Below are positions 25,466-34,850 of a stretch of DNA of 64,000 nt, piece by piece. Source of the stretch: Chloroflexota bacterium. Lineage in GTDB: Bacteria > Chloroflexota > Anaerolineae > Anaerolineales > E44-bin32. Both the position numbers and the translations under genes were made by a program. Numbering within the stretch: position 1 is the stretch's first letter; each line of letters starts with the position of its first letter. The notes beneath the pieces are model-generated. The model saw only the letters and a list, made by a program, of their open reading frames with translations. It made no database searches and had not been told where the DNA came from. The DNA is taken from the NCBI GenBank assembly GCA_022561385.1, contig JADFRG010000001.1:62001-126000 (forward strand), given 5' to 3'.

Positions 25466-27419
25466 GTTTCGCCTCCTTCGACCAACACCATCCCCCGATT
25501 TCCGTCGACCGTAATCATTTGACCGTCGCTCAGGTTTTGGGTCGCTCCGGGCACCGACATCACCGCGGGAATACCGTACTCCCTCGCGACAATGGCACCG
25601 TGCGACAGGATGCCTCCCACTTCGGTGATCACTGCGCTCGCGATGGCGAACAGTGGTGTCCACGACGGATTGGTCAGCGGAGCCACAAGGATCTCTCCCC
25701 GCTGCAGCTTGCCAAACTCATCCGGCCCCAGGATGACACGCACCGGGCCGGATACCACGCCTGGACTGCCAGAAATCCCTCGCAGATCGCCTTGCGCGGT
25801 CTCCGTTTGGGCGTAGATCTCTTCATCACGTTACCCGTGACGCCCGAAATCAACTTGGCCCGCAACTCTTCGGTACGCTCCCCAAAGTTAGGTTCTAGGA
25901 AGGTCCCCAGCATTTCGTAGGTGCGCCCGATGACCGCGATCATGAGGAAGTCGTAATCCAAAAGTGGGCTGGCATCCTCGAGGACCAAACCTCTGACCGC
26001 TTCAATGATCTCCTGATCGGAAGCCTCCTCCAATGACATCTCTGCCACCTCGGCCACTTGATCCCGATACTTTACGATGAGACCCGGCATCTGCTTCGGA
26101 AAGCGGATCATGAACCGCAGCGTGTTCAGCACCAGGCGAATGTAGGGCAACGAGAGCTCGCGCTTGGTCTCGGCTCCATGCTGACCAAAGGGGTTCGCGA
26201 TCGCGGAAACGAGAGGTTCCCGCACCTCGGGCGAAAGCGAGGAGAAGGCGGCTTCGATGTAGTTCTGGTTCCAGTAGGGCTGGTTGTAGTAGACCCCAAC
26301 CGCGGGTCGGTCCTTCGGCAGGCTGAAGCCCCAGTATTGGAACGTGAAATCCAACATAGATTTGAACAGCGGCGCGATCAACGAGAGAAACACCGGCGAA
26401 AGCGGATCGGGGAAGATTTCGACAAACATCGATCGGATGTACAGGTCGGATGGCTCACGCAGGGTAGTGATCGGCCGAGATTGGAGCACGTACCATTTTC
26501 CCTTGCGGAGAGCCCATTCAATGTCCTGTGGGGATCCATAGTGCTCCTCGATCTTCCCGCCGAGAGCAGCCAGCTCAAGCACCTGCGGATCGGTGAGTGC
26601 CGGAGTTTTTCGTTGGTCTTCGGAGGTACCTACCTCCAGCGTTCCACCATCGGCTGCGTAATGGATAGCCATCTCCTTCGATCCGACCGCATAATCGAGG
26701 ATCCGCCCTTCTGAGCGCCGCACCGTGATCGTGTCTGGGGTAACCAATCCGGAGACGACCGATTCCCCCAGCCCCCAACTGGCATTCAGCAGCAGTTCAT
26801 CGCGATCACCATTGACCGGATTAGCCGTGAACAAGATTCCTGCCACCTCGGCTTCGATCATAGCCTGCACCACGATGCACAGGAACACCTTTTCATGTTC
26901 GAATCCTTGCTCGTGGCGATAGGTGATTGCCGGGTGAGACCAGAGAGATGCCCAGCAGAGCCGAGAATGTTCGAGCAAGGAGGGCACACCGCGAATATTG
27001 AGGTAAGTCTCCTGTTGGCCCGCAAAAGAGGCGCCCGGGAGATCTTCGGCGGTTGCCGACGACCGCACCGCAACCGGCAGCTCCGCCTGCTCCAGTTCTT
27101 CGCAGAGTTTCCGGTAGGCTTCCGAAATGCCGCTCTCGATCTCGGCAGGGATTGCGGACTGGTTGATGAGGCCTTGGATGGCCTCGCTCCTTGATTTCAC
27201 GTCTTCCAGATCGTCCGGCTGCATGTCGGCCAGCACTTCACGTATAGGCTCCTGCAGCCCAGCTTCTATGAGGAAATCCCGATACGCCTCAGCAGTAATG
27301 CAGAATCCGGGTGGCACTGGCAATCCCACGCCCACCAGTTCGCCCAGGTTGGCGCCTTTGCCACCCACGTCCGCGATACGATCTTTGCCCACTTCATTGA
27401 AGCTCAAAATGTAGGTCAT
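25462..27419 (-). pseudogene. PEP synthase / rifampicin phosphotransferase-like gene, frameshifted and internally shortened
   Basis: The first frame (27419 down to about 25830) holds an N-terminal ATP-grasp domain with GGKGANLGELV, AVRSSATAEDLPGASFAGQQ and EWALRKGKWYVLQSRP, then a helical middle region. Just after LISGVTGNV the frame derails into low-complexity basic sequence and ends at 25674. The C-terminal phosphohistidine domain resumes in another frame (DLRGISGSPGVVSGPV, with the mobile His in GGILSHGAIVARE) and ends at 25462. One base appears missing, and the middle domain is also much shorter than in rifampicin phosphotransferases (about 850 residues). The product would transfer phosphate via His. 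Either gene decay or a sequence error explains it. GGAGG precedes the ATG. Confidence 0.8.
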
Positions 27420-27452
27420 CCGCCACCTCCGGTCTACTTCCCCTAACGGGCC

Positions 27453-28343
27453 TCAAGCACTTGCTATTCTCGCCTCAGCCAGGCCCAGGCGCAGGAAAAG
27501 CCAGGGCGCCCCGAGGCTGATCCATGCCCCGGCGAGGCCATAACGGATAAACCGCAAAACGACATATGACGAATCTTCCCTGCCGGGGAAAACCAGGCGC
27601 AAGCCAAATACTATCCCCGCAACCACAGCCACCCCCAGGACGAAGCGCACTGTCCGCTTCCATATGGGACCGCCGGCATCGAAGTCCAGATACCGGATCG
27701 CCAGCGCCACGCCGACCGCAATGCCTGCAAATGCGCCGGTGACCTGGACCATCACATCATCTGGCTGGACCGCAAAAAGCAGCAGCGGGAGCGAGAGGGC
27801 GAGCAAAATCTGAACCTTAAGCGAGCGTCCACCGAGCCATGTCTCCACTCGCTTTCCGAGGGCAAGGTAAGCTCCCAGGATCACGATCCCTATGGCCCAC
27901 CCCGCAAAAACATCGCTCGGAAAGTGAACTCCCAGGTAGATCCGCGACAGTCCGATGAGGAGCATTAATAGAATCGCGGCCATCCAGGTGCCGGTTCGGC
28001 GTGCGAGTGCGCCCCAGAACACGATCGCGTTCTGGGAATGTCCGCTTGGGAGGCCGTAGCCTTCCGCCTCGTCGAGGCAGAGCTCGGGCCTGGGCTCGCA
28101 AGGCCGCGGCTCCATAAACGTGTTCTTGAGCACTGCGTTAAAGGAACTCGAAAATAGCAGCAGGATGCCGAGCCGAGCGCCAAACTTGTAGTCCACACAC
28201 CAGATGATGATTGGGGCAAGCAGAAAGTAAAATTCCGCGTTTCCGAGGGTGGTCACACCCTGGAAAAACAAGTCCAGTGCAGGCGAACGAATTGATTGAA
28301 ATGCGACGATGACTTCGATTCCCCACTCGAGAATTGGATTCAT
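27453..28343 (-). CDS. PAP2-family membrane phosphatase
   Basis: Integral membrane phosphatase of 296 residues with all three PAP2 motifs: KNTFMEPRP, GLPSGHSQNA and SRIYLGVHFPSD, containing the catalytic histidines. These enzymes dephosphorylate undecaprenyl diphosphate or phosphatidate outside the cytoplasmic membrane. The C-terminal 110 residues add several more hydrophobic helices (VQILLALSLPLLLF and later), so the protein is longer than minimal PAP2 enzymes. The gene begins a minus-strand unit with the PEP-synthase-like gene (33-nt gap), plsY and an acyltransferase. A phosphatidate or isoprenoid-phosphate substrate fits that setting, but the choice is open. Confidence 0.88.
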   Translation of the reverse strand: MNPILEWGIEVIVAFQSIRSPALDLFFQGVTTLGNAEFYFLLAPIIIWCVDYKFGARLGILLLFSSSFNAVLKNTFMEPRPCEPRPELCLDEAEGYGLPSGHSQNAIVFWGALARRTGTWMAAILLMLLIGLSRIYLGVHFPSDVFAGWAIGIVILGAYLALGKRVETWLGGRSLKVQILLALSLPLLLFAVQPDDVMVQVTGAFAGIAVGVALAIRYLDFDAGGPIWKRTVRFVLGVAVVAGIVFGLRLVFPGREDSSYVVLRFIRYGLAGAWISLGAPWLFLRLGLAEARIASA

Positions 28344-29060
28344 GTTCTATTCCGTTCGGTGCTTGGGGGCGCCCTCCACGAAGTCGGCACTAGTCGGGCT
28401 GCCTATCAGTCGAAACTCCAAATTGGGCTCAAACACGGTGAAGATGAGTGGGAGGGTGAGTGAGTGAGTGAGGAAGCGGGGACGGTTTGGATCGGATCGG
28501 TCCCATCATTACTAACCACCGGCGAGGGTAGAGGTTACGCACACCGTCGCCTAACCCCCCCCATCCATCCCTGGGATGCGGCTGAATGAATTCACAAGTA
28601 CGATCCGATTCAGTCCCCGCCTCGCTGCTCATCGTGAAGAGGTGGCCTGTTTTGTGAGGCCAGATCCCCTCCTTGACCCTAGAGCTGGCGCGCAGATTGA
28701 CAAATTCGGCCCATGCCGAGCGAAAGGCCGGTCTTAAGGGACTCTGCACGATTCGAATTGTACGGCGCACGTCGGGTAGCAGTATTTCCACCGGTCCGCC
28801 GGGCAGGTGGAAAGTGTTTCGATCTGGACTTTTTTAGTCGTCGCATATTCGGCCCTCTAGCAGAATCTCATACGTTACTCGCGCCACGAATCAGGGTTTC
28901 TAAGGATAGGCTACCCGACCGCGAGAATAACAAGTTTGTGTCAACCCATCGTCTGCCATAGCGTTATGTTTCTGTTGTCCCTTCGCCTCCTGGGCGAACT
29001 CGACTTGGCCCCAATCCCCAACAACCCCTTTTCTCCGCCGCCCATCTCGGTCGATTGGGA
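28344..29060. other. Long intergenic region without recognised gene
   Basis: About 715 nt between two divergently transcribed genes. Frames of up to 120 codons exist but have unlikely composition. The only repeat noted is the GTGA run at 28456-28472. Promoters for the PAP2 and SARP genes should lie here, but no clear hexamer pair stands out. Confidence 0.4.
28456..28472. repeat. (GTGA)4 simple repeat
   Basis: Four GTGA units plus one extra G in an otherwise non-coding region. Confidence 0.7.
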
Positions 29061-32000
29061 ATGTTAGAAGTCCGGCTGCTCGGACAATTCAGTCTCCGGC
29101 GCGATGGCAAGCGATTGGATATACCCTCGCGCCCAGCGCAGTCCCTCTTTGCCTACTTGATTCTTAATCCGGGTGTCCGATATCGGCGCGAGCGCCTGGC
29201 CGGCATGTTCTGGCCCGATTCGATGGAATCCAGCGCCAGAAACAACCTGCGTCAGGCGCTGTGGCGAATCCGCAGTTCGATTGAAGATGAGCTACACCAA
29301 TACGTCACCTCTGACCGGTTTCATGTGGGCCGCGACCCTGAAGCGGAAATCTGGTTGGATGTTGATACCTTGCTGGAGGAGCTGGAAGAGAACGCACCGG
29401 TCGATGAGTGGGTCGCGGTTTACAAGGGCGAATTACTGCCTGGATTTTATGACGAGTGGGTGGTTCCTGAACGCGAGCGGCTGCGGATCGCCTTCGAAAA
29501 GCGCGGCGAACAGCTGTTGACTCATCTGGAGCGACGGAAACTCTGGAGCGACCTGCTGGATTGGGGAGAGAACCTCCTCGCGCAGGCAGGAGCCCTCGAG
29601 CCGGCTTACCGCGCCATCATGCGCGCCCACTTCGAGATGGGGGATAGCGCCAGGGCGGTGGGCACCTACCAGCGGTGCGTCGAGGCTTTGGCGGACTACG
29701 GTGTTGAGCCCGCGGTGGAGACGAAGCAACTCCTCGAGCGAATCTCGCGCGGGGAGCGAGAGTTGCCCGGCGCAGGTTTGCTGCCCGAGGGCGAGCTTCC
29801 CGCCTTTCTGAAGGGACCTTTGCAAGAGGAGCGCCTTCCTTTCTTCGCCCGCGACCGAGAACTGTCGCGACTCAATGAGCTATTGGAGACCGCCCTCGGG
29901 GGGGCGGGCCAGGTGGCATTTATTGCCGGTGAGGCAGGCAGCGGTAAAACCGCCCTCCTGCGCGAACTCACCAACCGCGCGCACACAAACCACAAAGATC
30001 TTCTGGTGGCCAGGGGCGACTGCAATGCAGTGACCGGCCCCGGAGATCCCTATCTACCATTCCGCGATGTTTTCGGTTGTGTGATGAGTGATATCGAGTC
30101 GCGCTGGTCGAGAGGCCTCCTTACGACTGCCGAAGCACGAAAATCCTGGGGAGCGCTTCCAATCTCTGCGCGGTCGCTTCTTGAACATGGACCGGATCTG
30201 GTCGGAAGTCTGGTTTCTCTCACCTGGTTGGCTTCGGTTGCACCCTTACACGACTCGATGGACGAGGACTTGAAGCGAGAGATCGAGCGATACGCTAGAA
30301 CCGAAACTTTCGGCGAATCGAGAGCTGACCGGCTTCAATCGGGCCTCTTCGATGAGTGCGCGGAGGTTTTTGCTGGGATCGCGGCCGAGCTGCCGCTGGT
30401 TATCGTCCTCGACGACTTTCAATGGGCCGACCTGGGATCGCTGGACCTGCTGTTTCACTTGTCCCGCAGGATCGAGCGCCTTCCCATACTTGTACTTTGC
30501 GCATATCGCCCCGACGAAGTTGCCATGGGTAGGGACGGGGCCGCTCATCCACTCACGAAGGTCATGGGAGAGCTCAAGAGCGATTTTGGAGAGATTGAGA
30601 TCGATCTTTCGATGGCACCCCAGGACGAAGATCGCATCTTTGTCGACGCACTCATAAACAGCGAGCCAAACGAACTGGATGAGGCCTTTCGAAGCGCCCT
30701 GTTTGAGCAAACCGGCGGGCATCCCCTGTTCACGATCGAGCTGTTGCGCGAGCTGGAGGGAAGAGGAAATCTGGTCAAGGACTCGGCAGGCCGCTGGACG
30801 CAAACTGCCTCGCTGGACTGGGGGAACTTACCGGCCAGAGTTGAAGGAGTCATCGAGGAGAGAGTGGGTCGCCTCGAGCCGCGGCTATTGGAGGTTCTGA
30901 GTGTGGCCAGCGTGGAAGGTGAAACTTTCACTGCCGAAGTCGTAGCACCGGTAGTTGGCGTTGACGAACGGGTCCTGATTCGTGCCTTGAGCCAGGAGCT
31001 GGATAAGCGTCACCGACTTATCGTGGCGAAGGGAACCCGCCGTCTCAACGGGCGCCGCCTTTCGCTCTATAGTTTTCGGCACCGATTGTTTCAACGGCAC
31101 ATCTACAACCGCCTGGACGCGGCCGAGAAAACGTACCTGCACGAGGCGATCGGAAAATCTCTGGAGCGACTCTATGGCGAGCAGTCGGGGGAAGTGGCGG
31201 TTCGATTGGCTCGGCACTTTACGGAATCCGGAGATTCGGTATTGGCCATCCGTTATCTTCAACAGGCAGGAGAGCAGGCCCGGCGCGTATCGGCCAACGC
31301 GGAGGCCGTGAGCCACCTCAGGCAGGGCCTGCTTCTGCTTGGCGACCTGCCGAAGGGTCGCATCCGTGATGAATACGAATTGGCACTAACGATTTCGTTG
31401 GGCGCGGCGTTGACCGCTACCAAGGGTTATGCAGCTCCGGAGGTCGAGGCCGCCTTTGATCGCGCCCGGAAATTGTGCGGGCGGATCGGCGATGCCCCGC
31501 AGCTTTTTCCTGCGTTATGGGGGCTTTGGAGCTTCCATATCGTGCGCGCCTCGCACTCGGCCTCACTGGAGCTGGGTCGGCAGCTGCGGAAAATTGCGGG
31601 GCGGAAGCCCGGCCTCTCGCTGGAGGCTCACCGGGCGTTGGGATCGACGCTGCTATATATGGGTCGGATTCGCCAGGCTCGTCGGCACCTCGAAAAGGGT
31701 ATCGAGCTTTATGATCCGCGCCGTCACTCCGGACACACCTACCACTATGGCCAGAATCCGCTGGTCTCCTGCATGAGCAGCCTGGCCCTTGCGCTGTGGG
31801 CTCTCGGCCATCCCGAGCCCTCTCTGGAAAGTAAAAATCGCGCACTCTCCTTCGCCGAGGCCATTGATCATCCTCATAGTCTGGCCTATGCGCTGGTCTT
31901 GTCCTCGGTCCTCCATTATTCCCGTCGTGAATGGTCCGAAGTGTTGCCGCTCGCAGAAAAAGCCGTTGCGATTTCAGACCGGCACGGTTTTCCACTCTGG

Positions 32001-32507
32001 TCGGCCGTGGGAAGGATCGCGCGTGGAGCTGCTCTCTCCAAGCTCGGAGACGAGTCGGGACGCGCGGTTCTTGCGGAGGGTCTGGAGGGGTGGCAATCCA
32101 ACGGAGCCGGATTGGGCTTGCCCACCTATCTGGGGATGTTGTCCGAAGCTCAGTTTGACTGGGGAAACGGTGCGGCGGCCATGGAGACTATAAATCGGGC
32201 CCTTCGTCTGGCCGATGAGACGCGTGAATTAATAAGTAAGCCCGAGTTGCTGAGGCTGAAGGGGGAGTTCTTTCGATCTGAATCACCCGAGAATGCGGAT
32301 GACTACTTCAAACGTTCCCTGCGGTCGGCCCGTGCGCAGCGGTCCAATTCCATGGAACTTCGAACCCTGACCGTCCTGTGCCGGAATCGAACCGAGCGGG
32401 GCCAGCGCCACACCTACCGAGATGCGTTGCGTAAAGTCTACAGCCGGTTCGATCCGGGGGTCCGGACGCCCGATCTGGAGGAGGCGCGCGAGCTTTTGCA
32501 GGCGTGA
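29061..32507 (+). CDS. SARP/BTAD-type regulator with AAA ATPase and TPR region
   Basis: Large signalling protein of 1148 residues from ATG 29061 (a TTG six bases earlier is also in frame). It opens with an OmpR-like winged-helix DNA-binding domain (LLGQFSLRRDGKRL, RERLAGMFWPD), then a bacterial transcriptional activation domain of helical repeats to about residue 235. A STAND/AAA ATPase follows: Walker A GEAGSGKT near residues 290-298 and Walker B VIVLDDFQWAD. The last 450 residues are TPR-like helical hairpins. The architecture matches AfsR/DnrI-family regulators such as those common in Chloroflexi. No LuxR-type C-terminal helix-turn-helix is present. The target genes are unknown; neighbours run in other directions. 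Confidence 0.88.
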   Translation: MLEVRLLGQFSLRRDGKRLDIPSRPAQSLFAYLILNPGVRYRRERLAGMFWPDSMESSARNNLRQALWRIRSSIEDELHQYVTSDRFHVGRDPEAEIWLDVDTLLEELEENAPVDEWVAVYKGELLPGFYDEWVVPERERLRIAFEKRGEQLLTHLERRKLWSDLLDWGENLLAQAGALEPAYRAIMRAHFEMGDSARAVGTYQRCVEALADYGVEPAVETKQLLERISRGERELPGAGLLPEGELPAFLKGPLQEERLPFFARDRELSRLNELLETALGGAGQVAFIAGEAGSGKTALLRELTNRAHTNHKDLLVARGDCNAVTGPGDPYLPFRDVFGCVMSDIESRWSRGLLTTAEARKSWGALPISARSLLEHGPDLVGSLVSLTWLASVAPLHDSMDEDLKREIERYARTETFGESRADRLQSGLFDECAEVFAGIAAELPLVIVLDDFQWADLGSLDLLFHLSRRIERLPILVLCAYRPDEVAMGRDGAAHPLTKVMGELKSDFGEIEIDLSMAPQDEDRIFVDALINSEPNELDEAFRSALFEQTGGHPLFTIELLRELEGRGNLVKDSAGRWTQTASLDWGNLPARVEGVIEERVGRLEPRLLEVLSVASVEGETFTAEVVAPVVGVDERVLIRALSQELDKRHRLIVAKGTRRLNGRRLSLYSFRHRLFQRHIYNRLDAAEKTYLHEAIGKSLERLYGEQSGEVAVRLARHFTESGDSVLAIRYLQQAGEQARRVSANAEAVSHLRQGLLLLGDLPKGRIRDEYELALTISLGAALTATKGYAAPEVEAAFDRARKLCGRIGDAPQLFPALWGLWSFHIVRASHSASLELGRQLRKIAGRKPGLSLEAHRALGSTLLYMGRIRQARRHLEKGIELYDPRRHSGHTYHYGQNPLVSCMSSLALALWALGHPEPSLESKNRALSFAEAIDHPHSLAYALVLSSVLHYSRREWSEVLPLAEKAVAISDRHGFPLWSAVGRIARGAALSKLGDESGRAVLAEGLEGWQSNGAGLGLPTYLGMLSEAQFDWGNGAAAMETINRALRLADETRELISKPELLRLKGEFFRSESPENADDYFKRSLRSARAQRSNSMELRTLTVLCRNRTERGQRHTYRDALRKVYSRFDPGVRTPDLEEARELLQA

Positions 32508-32509
32508 CC

Positions 32510-33124
32510 CTACGCGATCGTTGCTCCCTCCAGTCGCAGCAGGTGAGCTTTGGTTTCGATCCCACCCGCGCCCGAATATCCGGTGAGAGATCCGTTTACC
32601 GCCACCACTCGATGACAGGGGACGATGATCGGAATCGGGTTTCGAGCCAGAGCCTGCCCCACTGCCCGTGCGGATTGCGGCTGACCGATGCGAGCTGCGA
32701 TCTCTCCATAGGTGGCGACAAAACCTGGCGGCACCGCGCCGGCCGACTCCAAAACCTTACGTTGGAATTCCGTTGAGCCCCGCAGATCGACATCAAGCTC
32801 AAACGTCCGCCGGTCGCCGGAAAGGTATTGCAAGATCTGACTCATCGCTTCGCGCACCTGATCCATGGAGCGAAGCACGGTAACACCGTGTCGCGCCTCA
32901 AGCTCCCGCACAAATCCCGCCTCGTTTGTACCAAATTCGACGGCAACTACCCCCTGATCGCTGACCGCCACTAGAAGGGGTCCGACTGCGCTGTCTCGCA
33001 ACGCGTCGTACCAGATAGCTTCTTGCCACTGCTGCACCTTGCGATGCAGCCTTTCCAGAGCCTCGGATCCGGGAGGTGGTGCGCCGTAGAGCGCGTCCAG
33101 CCTCTCTTCGATTTTGTCAGTCAT
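32510..33124 (-). CDS. ogt: Methylated-DNA-protein cysteine methyltransferase with N-terminal extension
   Basis: Suicide repair protein that takes the methyl group from O6-methylguanine onto its own cysteine. The active site is IVPCHRVVA with C170. The helix-turn-helix and arginine finger lie in TYGEIAARIGQPQSARAVGQAL. NGSLTGYSGA and an acidic/hydrophobic end complete the domain. The domain starts only near residue 47. The first 45 residues (IEERLDALYGAPPPGSEALE and a Gln/Glu helix) are extra and look like a short helical appendix, perhaps for binding the sigma factor encoded just upstream. The ATG shares one base with the TGA of that sigma gene (TGATG), so the two are translationally coupled. 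Confidence 0.9.
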   Translation of the reverse strand: MTDKIEERLDALYGAPPPGSEALERLHRKVQQWQEAIWYDALRDSAVGPLLVAVSDQGVVAVEFGTNEAGFVRELEARHGVTVLRSMDQVREAMSQILQYLSGDRRTFELDVDLRGSTEFQRKVLESAGAVPPGFVATYGEIAARIGQPQSARAVGQALARNPIPIIVPCHRVVAVNGSLTGYSGAGGIETKAHLLRLEGATIA

Positions 33125-33684
33125 CAGCTGACCTCGCTGCTACCTTCTGCAAAATTGGGAACCGCCAGCGAATCTCCGTTTTCGAACTGCGCCCTCAGCT
33201 TTTTCATTCCTTGGTAAACATTGGCCCGGGCGCCATCGACGGTGGTATCCAGGATTATGCCGATTTCCTCATAGCTGAGATGTTGATAGTTTTTCAGGAT
33301 AATAGACTCGCGTTGCTTGTAGGGTAGAGCCTCAATCGCATTTCTCACCTCATCCAGCTGGATCTGGTTCAAGGCCTGTTGCTCGACCGGAGGATCGGAA
33401 TCCGGGAGATCCTCCAAGAGTAAGACCCCCGTGCGCAACCTCGCTCTGAGGCGGGTGCTGGCGGTGTTGCCCGCGATACGGTATAGCCAGGCTCTATGGT
33501 TGGCCGATCCATCCAGCCGATCGTAAGCCAGAAAGGCTTTGAGGAATGACTCCTGAAGGCAATCCTCGGTATCTTGCTCGTTTTGAAGCATCCGCCACAG
33601 ATACGCATAAATCTCGCCCGCATGAGTTTTGACGAGAACTTGGAATTGTGGCTTCTTGTTTGAGGCGCCCACGGTCACTTCCAT
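33124..33684 (-). CDS. ECF-type RNA polymerase sigma factor
   Basis: A 186-residue sigma70-family factor with only regions 2 and 4. Region 2 runs from LVKTHAGEIYAYLW through NEQDTEDCLQESFLKAF (core binding and -10 recognition). Region 4 is ALPYKQRESIILKNYQ followed by the helix-turn-helix LSYEEIGIILDTTVDGAR. An acidic linker joins them (EDLPDSDPPVEQ). No classical zinc-finger anti-sigma gene follows; instead ogt overlaps its stop. A sigma factor coupled to an alkylation repair protein suggests a damage response, by analogy with Ada, but that is inference. The gene lies between ogt and a D-hydroxyacid dehydrogenase gene, all minus strand. Confidence 0.9.
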   Translation of the reverse strand: MEVTVGASNKKPQFQVLVKTHAGEIYAYLWRMLQNEQDTEDCLQESFLKAFLAYDRLDGSANHRAWLYRIAGNTASTRLRARLRTGVLLLEDLPDSDPPVEQQALNQIQLDEVRNAIEALPYKQRESIILKNYQHLSYEEIGIILDTTVDGARANVYQGMKKLRAQFENGDSLAVPNFAEGSSEVS

Positions 33685-33758
33685 AATCTAAGACTCACCG
33701 CAGCCAGGAATGTGAAATCGGACTTGAGTAGCCCCGTCGGTGGATCGAGCCTTTTGAG

Positions 33759-34772
33759 TCAGTATCCCAGTCGGGGATCGTATCGATTCAGCAAAGGCTC
33801 GTCTGCAATGTAACGGCGCAGGTTCTCCGCGAAGAGGTCGGCGGCTCTAGCCAAGTACTTGCCGGAGGTGCCAGCTACGTGTGGCGAGAGGATGACGTTC
33901 GACATCTCCCAGAGCGGACTGGTTTCCGGAAGGGGTTCCACCGGATAGACGTCCAGTGCAACTCCCGCGATCTCCCCTTCATTTAGAGCCTCCACCAGAG
34001 CCCCCTGATCGACTACTCCGCCTCTCGAAACGTCGATCAGGAAAGCGGTGTTTTTCATGCTCTTAAATACCTTGGCGTTCACCATTCCACGGGTTTCTGG
34101 CGTGAGCGGCACGGTGAGGATGAGGAAATCGCACTCGGAGGCCATTGAGGGCAGAGCCTGAGGAGGATAGAGGCGCTCCGGAATATCCGCCTGCGGATCT
34201 CCCATCCCCTTCCGCACATAGCCGCCATCTTCGAGCACCCTAAGATTGCGCTTGGTAGCCAGCACCTGGGCCCCAAATGACTGGCAGAGCCGTGCTATCT
34301 CTCGCCCGATGCTGCCGTAGCCGACAATGCCTACGGTGCTGTCGCGCAGCTCCAAGGGTCGAAAGCGCGTGAAACGATTGTCTGCCCAGCTCTTCTCCTT
34401 TTGATCCTCCATCATTGCGGGGAGATGATGACTCAGTGCCATCATCATCGTCAGCGCGAATTCGGCCATATGGGGGACCGCCGCGCCGCTCAGCGTCGTT
34501 ACTTTCACATCGGAACGCAGCAGACTGTGGTCCACGAAGGCGTCGATTCCCGACCAATGGAACTGGATCCAACGAAGGTTGGGTACTTGTTCCGGTTCCG
34601 GGAGCGCCTTTTGGGTGTACAGGACTTCCGTTTCCCCCAGCTGCTCCTCCGTAAAATCGGATGGATCGCCGGTTGGCAGGAGATCGATTTGGATGCGGGG
34701 TGAGACCGCTCGCAGCCGATCCAGGAGCGCCTCGGGCATATCCACAGTGATTAACACGGGGATATCGGCCAT
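33759..34772 (-). CDS. D-2-hydroxyacid dehydrogenase
   Basis: NAD(P)-dependent 2-ketoacid reductase of the phosphoglycerate/formate dehydrogenase superfamily, 337 residues. The Rossmann loop is GIVGYGSIGREIA. The catalytic Arg is in DVSRGGVVDQGAL, the acid lies in the VEPLPETSPLWE region and the His in ILSPHVAGTSG. The N-terminal domain begins IPVLITVDMPE. The chosen ATG at 34772 follows a -10 TACAAT (34785-34780) by 7 nt; the ATG at 34781 lies inside that hexamer. The substrate is unknown; glyoxylate/hydroxypyruvate type is possible. Divergent from the LLM oxidoreductase gene. Confidence 0.87.
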   Translation of the reverse strand: MADIPVLITVDMPEALLDRLRAVSPRIQIDLLPTGDPSDFTEEQLGETEVLYTQKALPEPEQVPNLRWIQFHWSGIDAFVDHSLLRSDVKVTTLSGAAVPHMAEFALTMMMALSHHLPAMMEDQKEKSWADNRFTRFRPLELRDSTVGIVGYGSIGREIARLCQSFGAQVLATKRNLRVLEDGGYVRKGMGDPQADIPERLYPPQALPSMASECDFLILTVPLTPETRGMVNAKVFKSMKNTAFLIDVSRGGVVDQGALVEALNEGEIAGVALDVYPVEPLPETSPLWEMSNVILSPHVAGTSGKYLARAADLFAENLRRYIADEPLLNRYDPRLGY

Positions 34773-34779
34773 CGGCGCC

Positions 34780-34785
34780 ATTGTA
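34780..34785 (-). promoter_or_regulatory. -10 element of a predicted leaderless transcript (hydroxyacid dehydrogenase)
   Basis: Minus-strand TACAAT (34785-34780) ends 7 nt before ATG 34772 and overlaps the alternative ATG at 34781. A plus-strand TATACT at 34801-34806 probably serves the divergent LLM gene. Confidence 0.5.
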
Positions 34786-34850
34786 CTGTATCGCCTCGGC
34801 TATACTTGCCTGCGTTCCACCCGATCTGATGCACAGCCTTCGAAACCGAT

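Noticed and set aside
28429..28791. 120-codon minus-strand frame in the long spacer before the SARP gene
   Set aside because: Composition is unlike other proteins here, it includes the GTGA repeat and no ribosome site or domain is seen.
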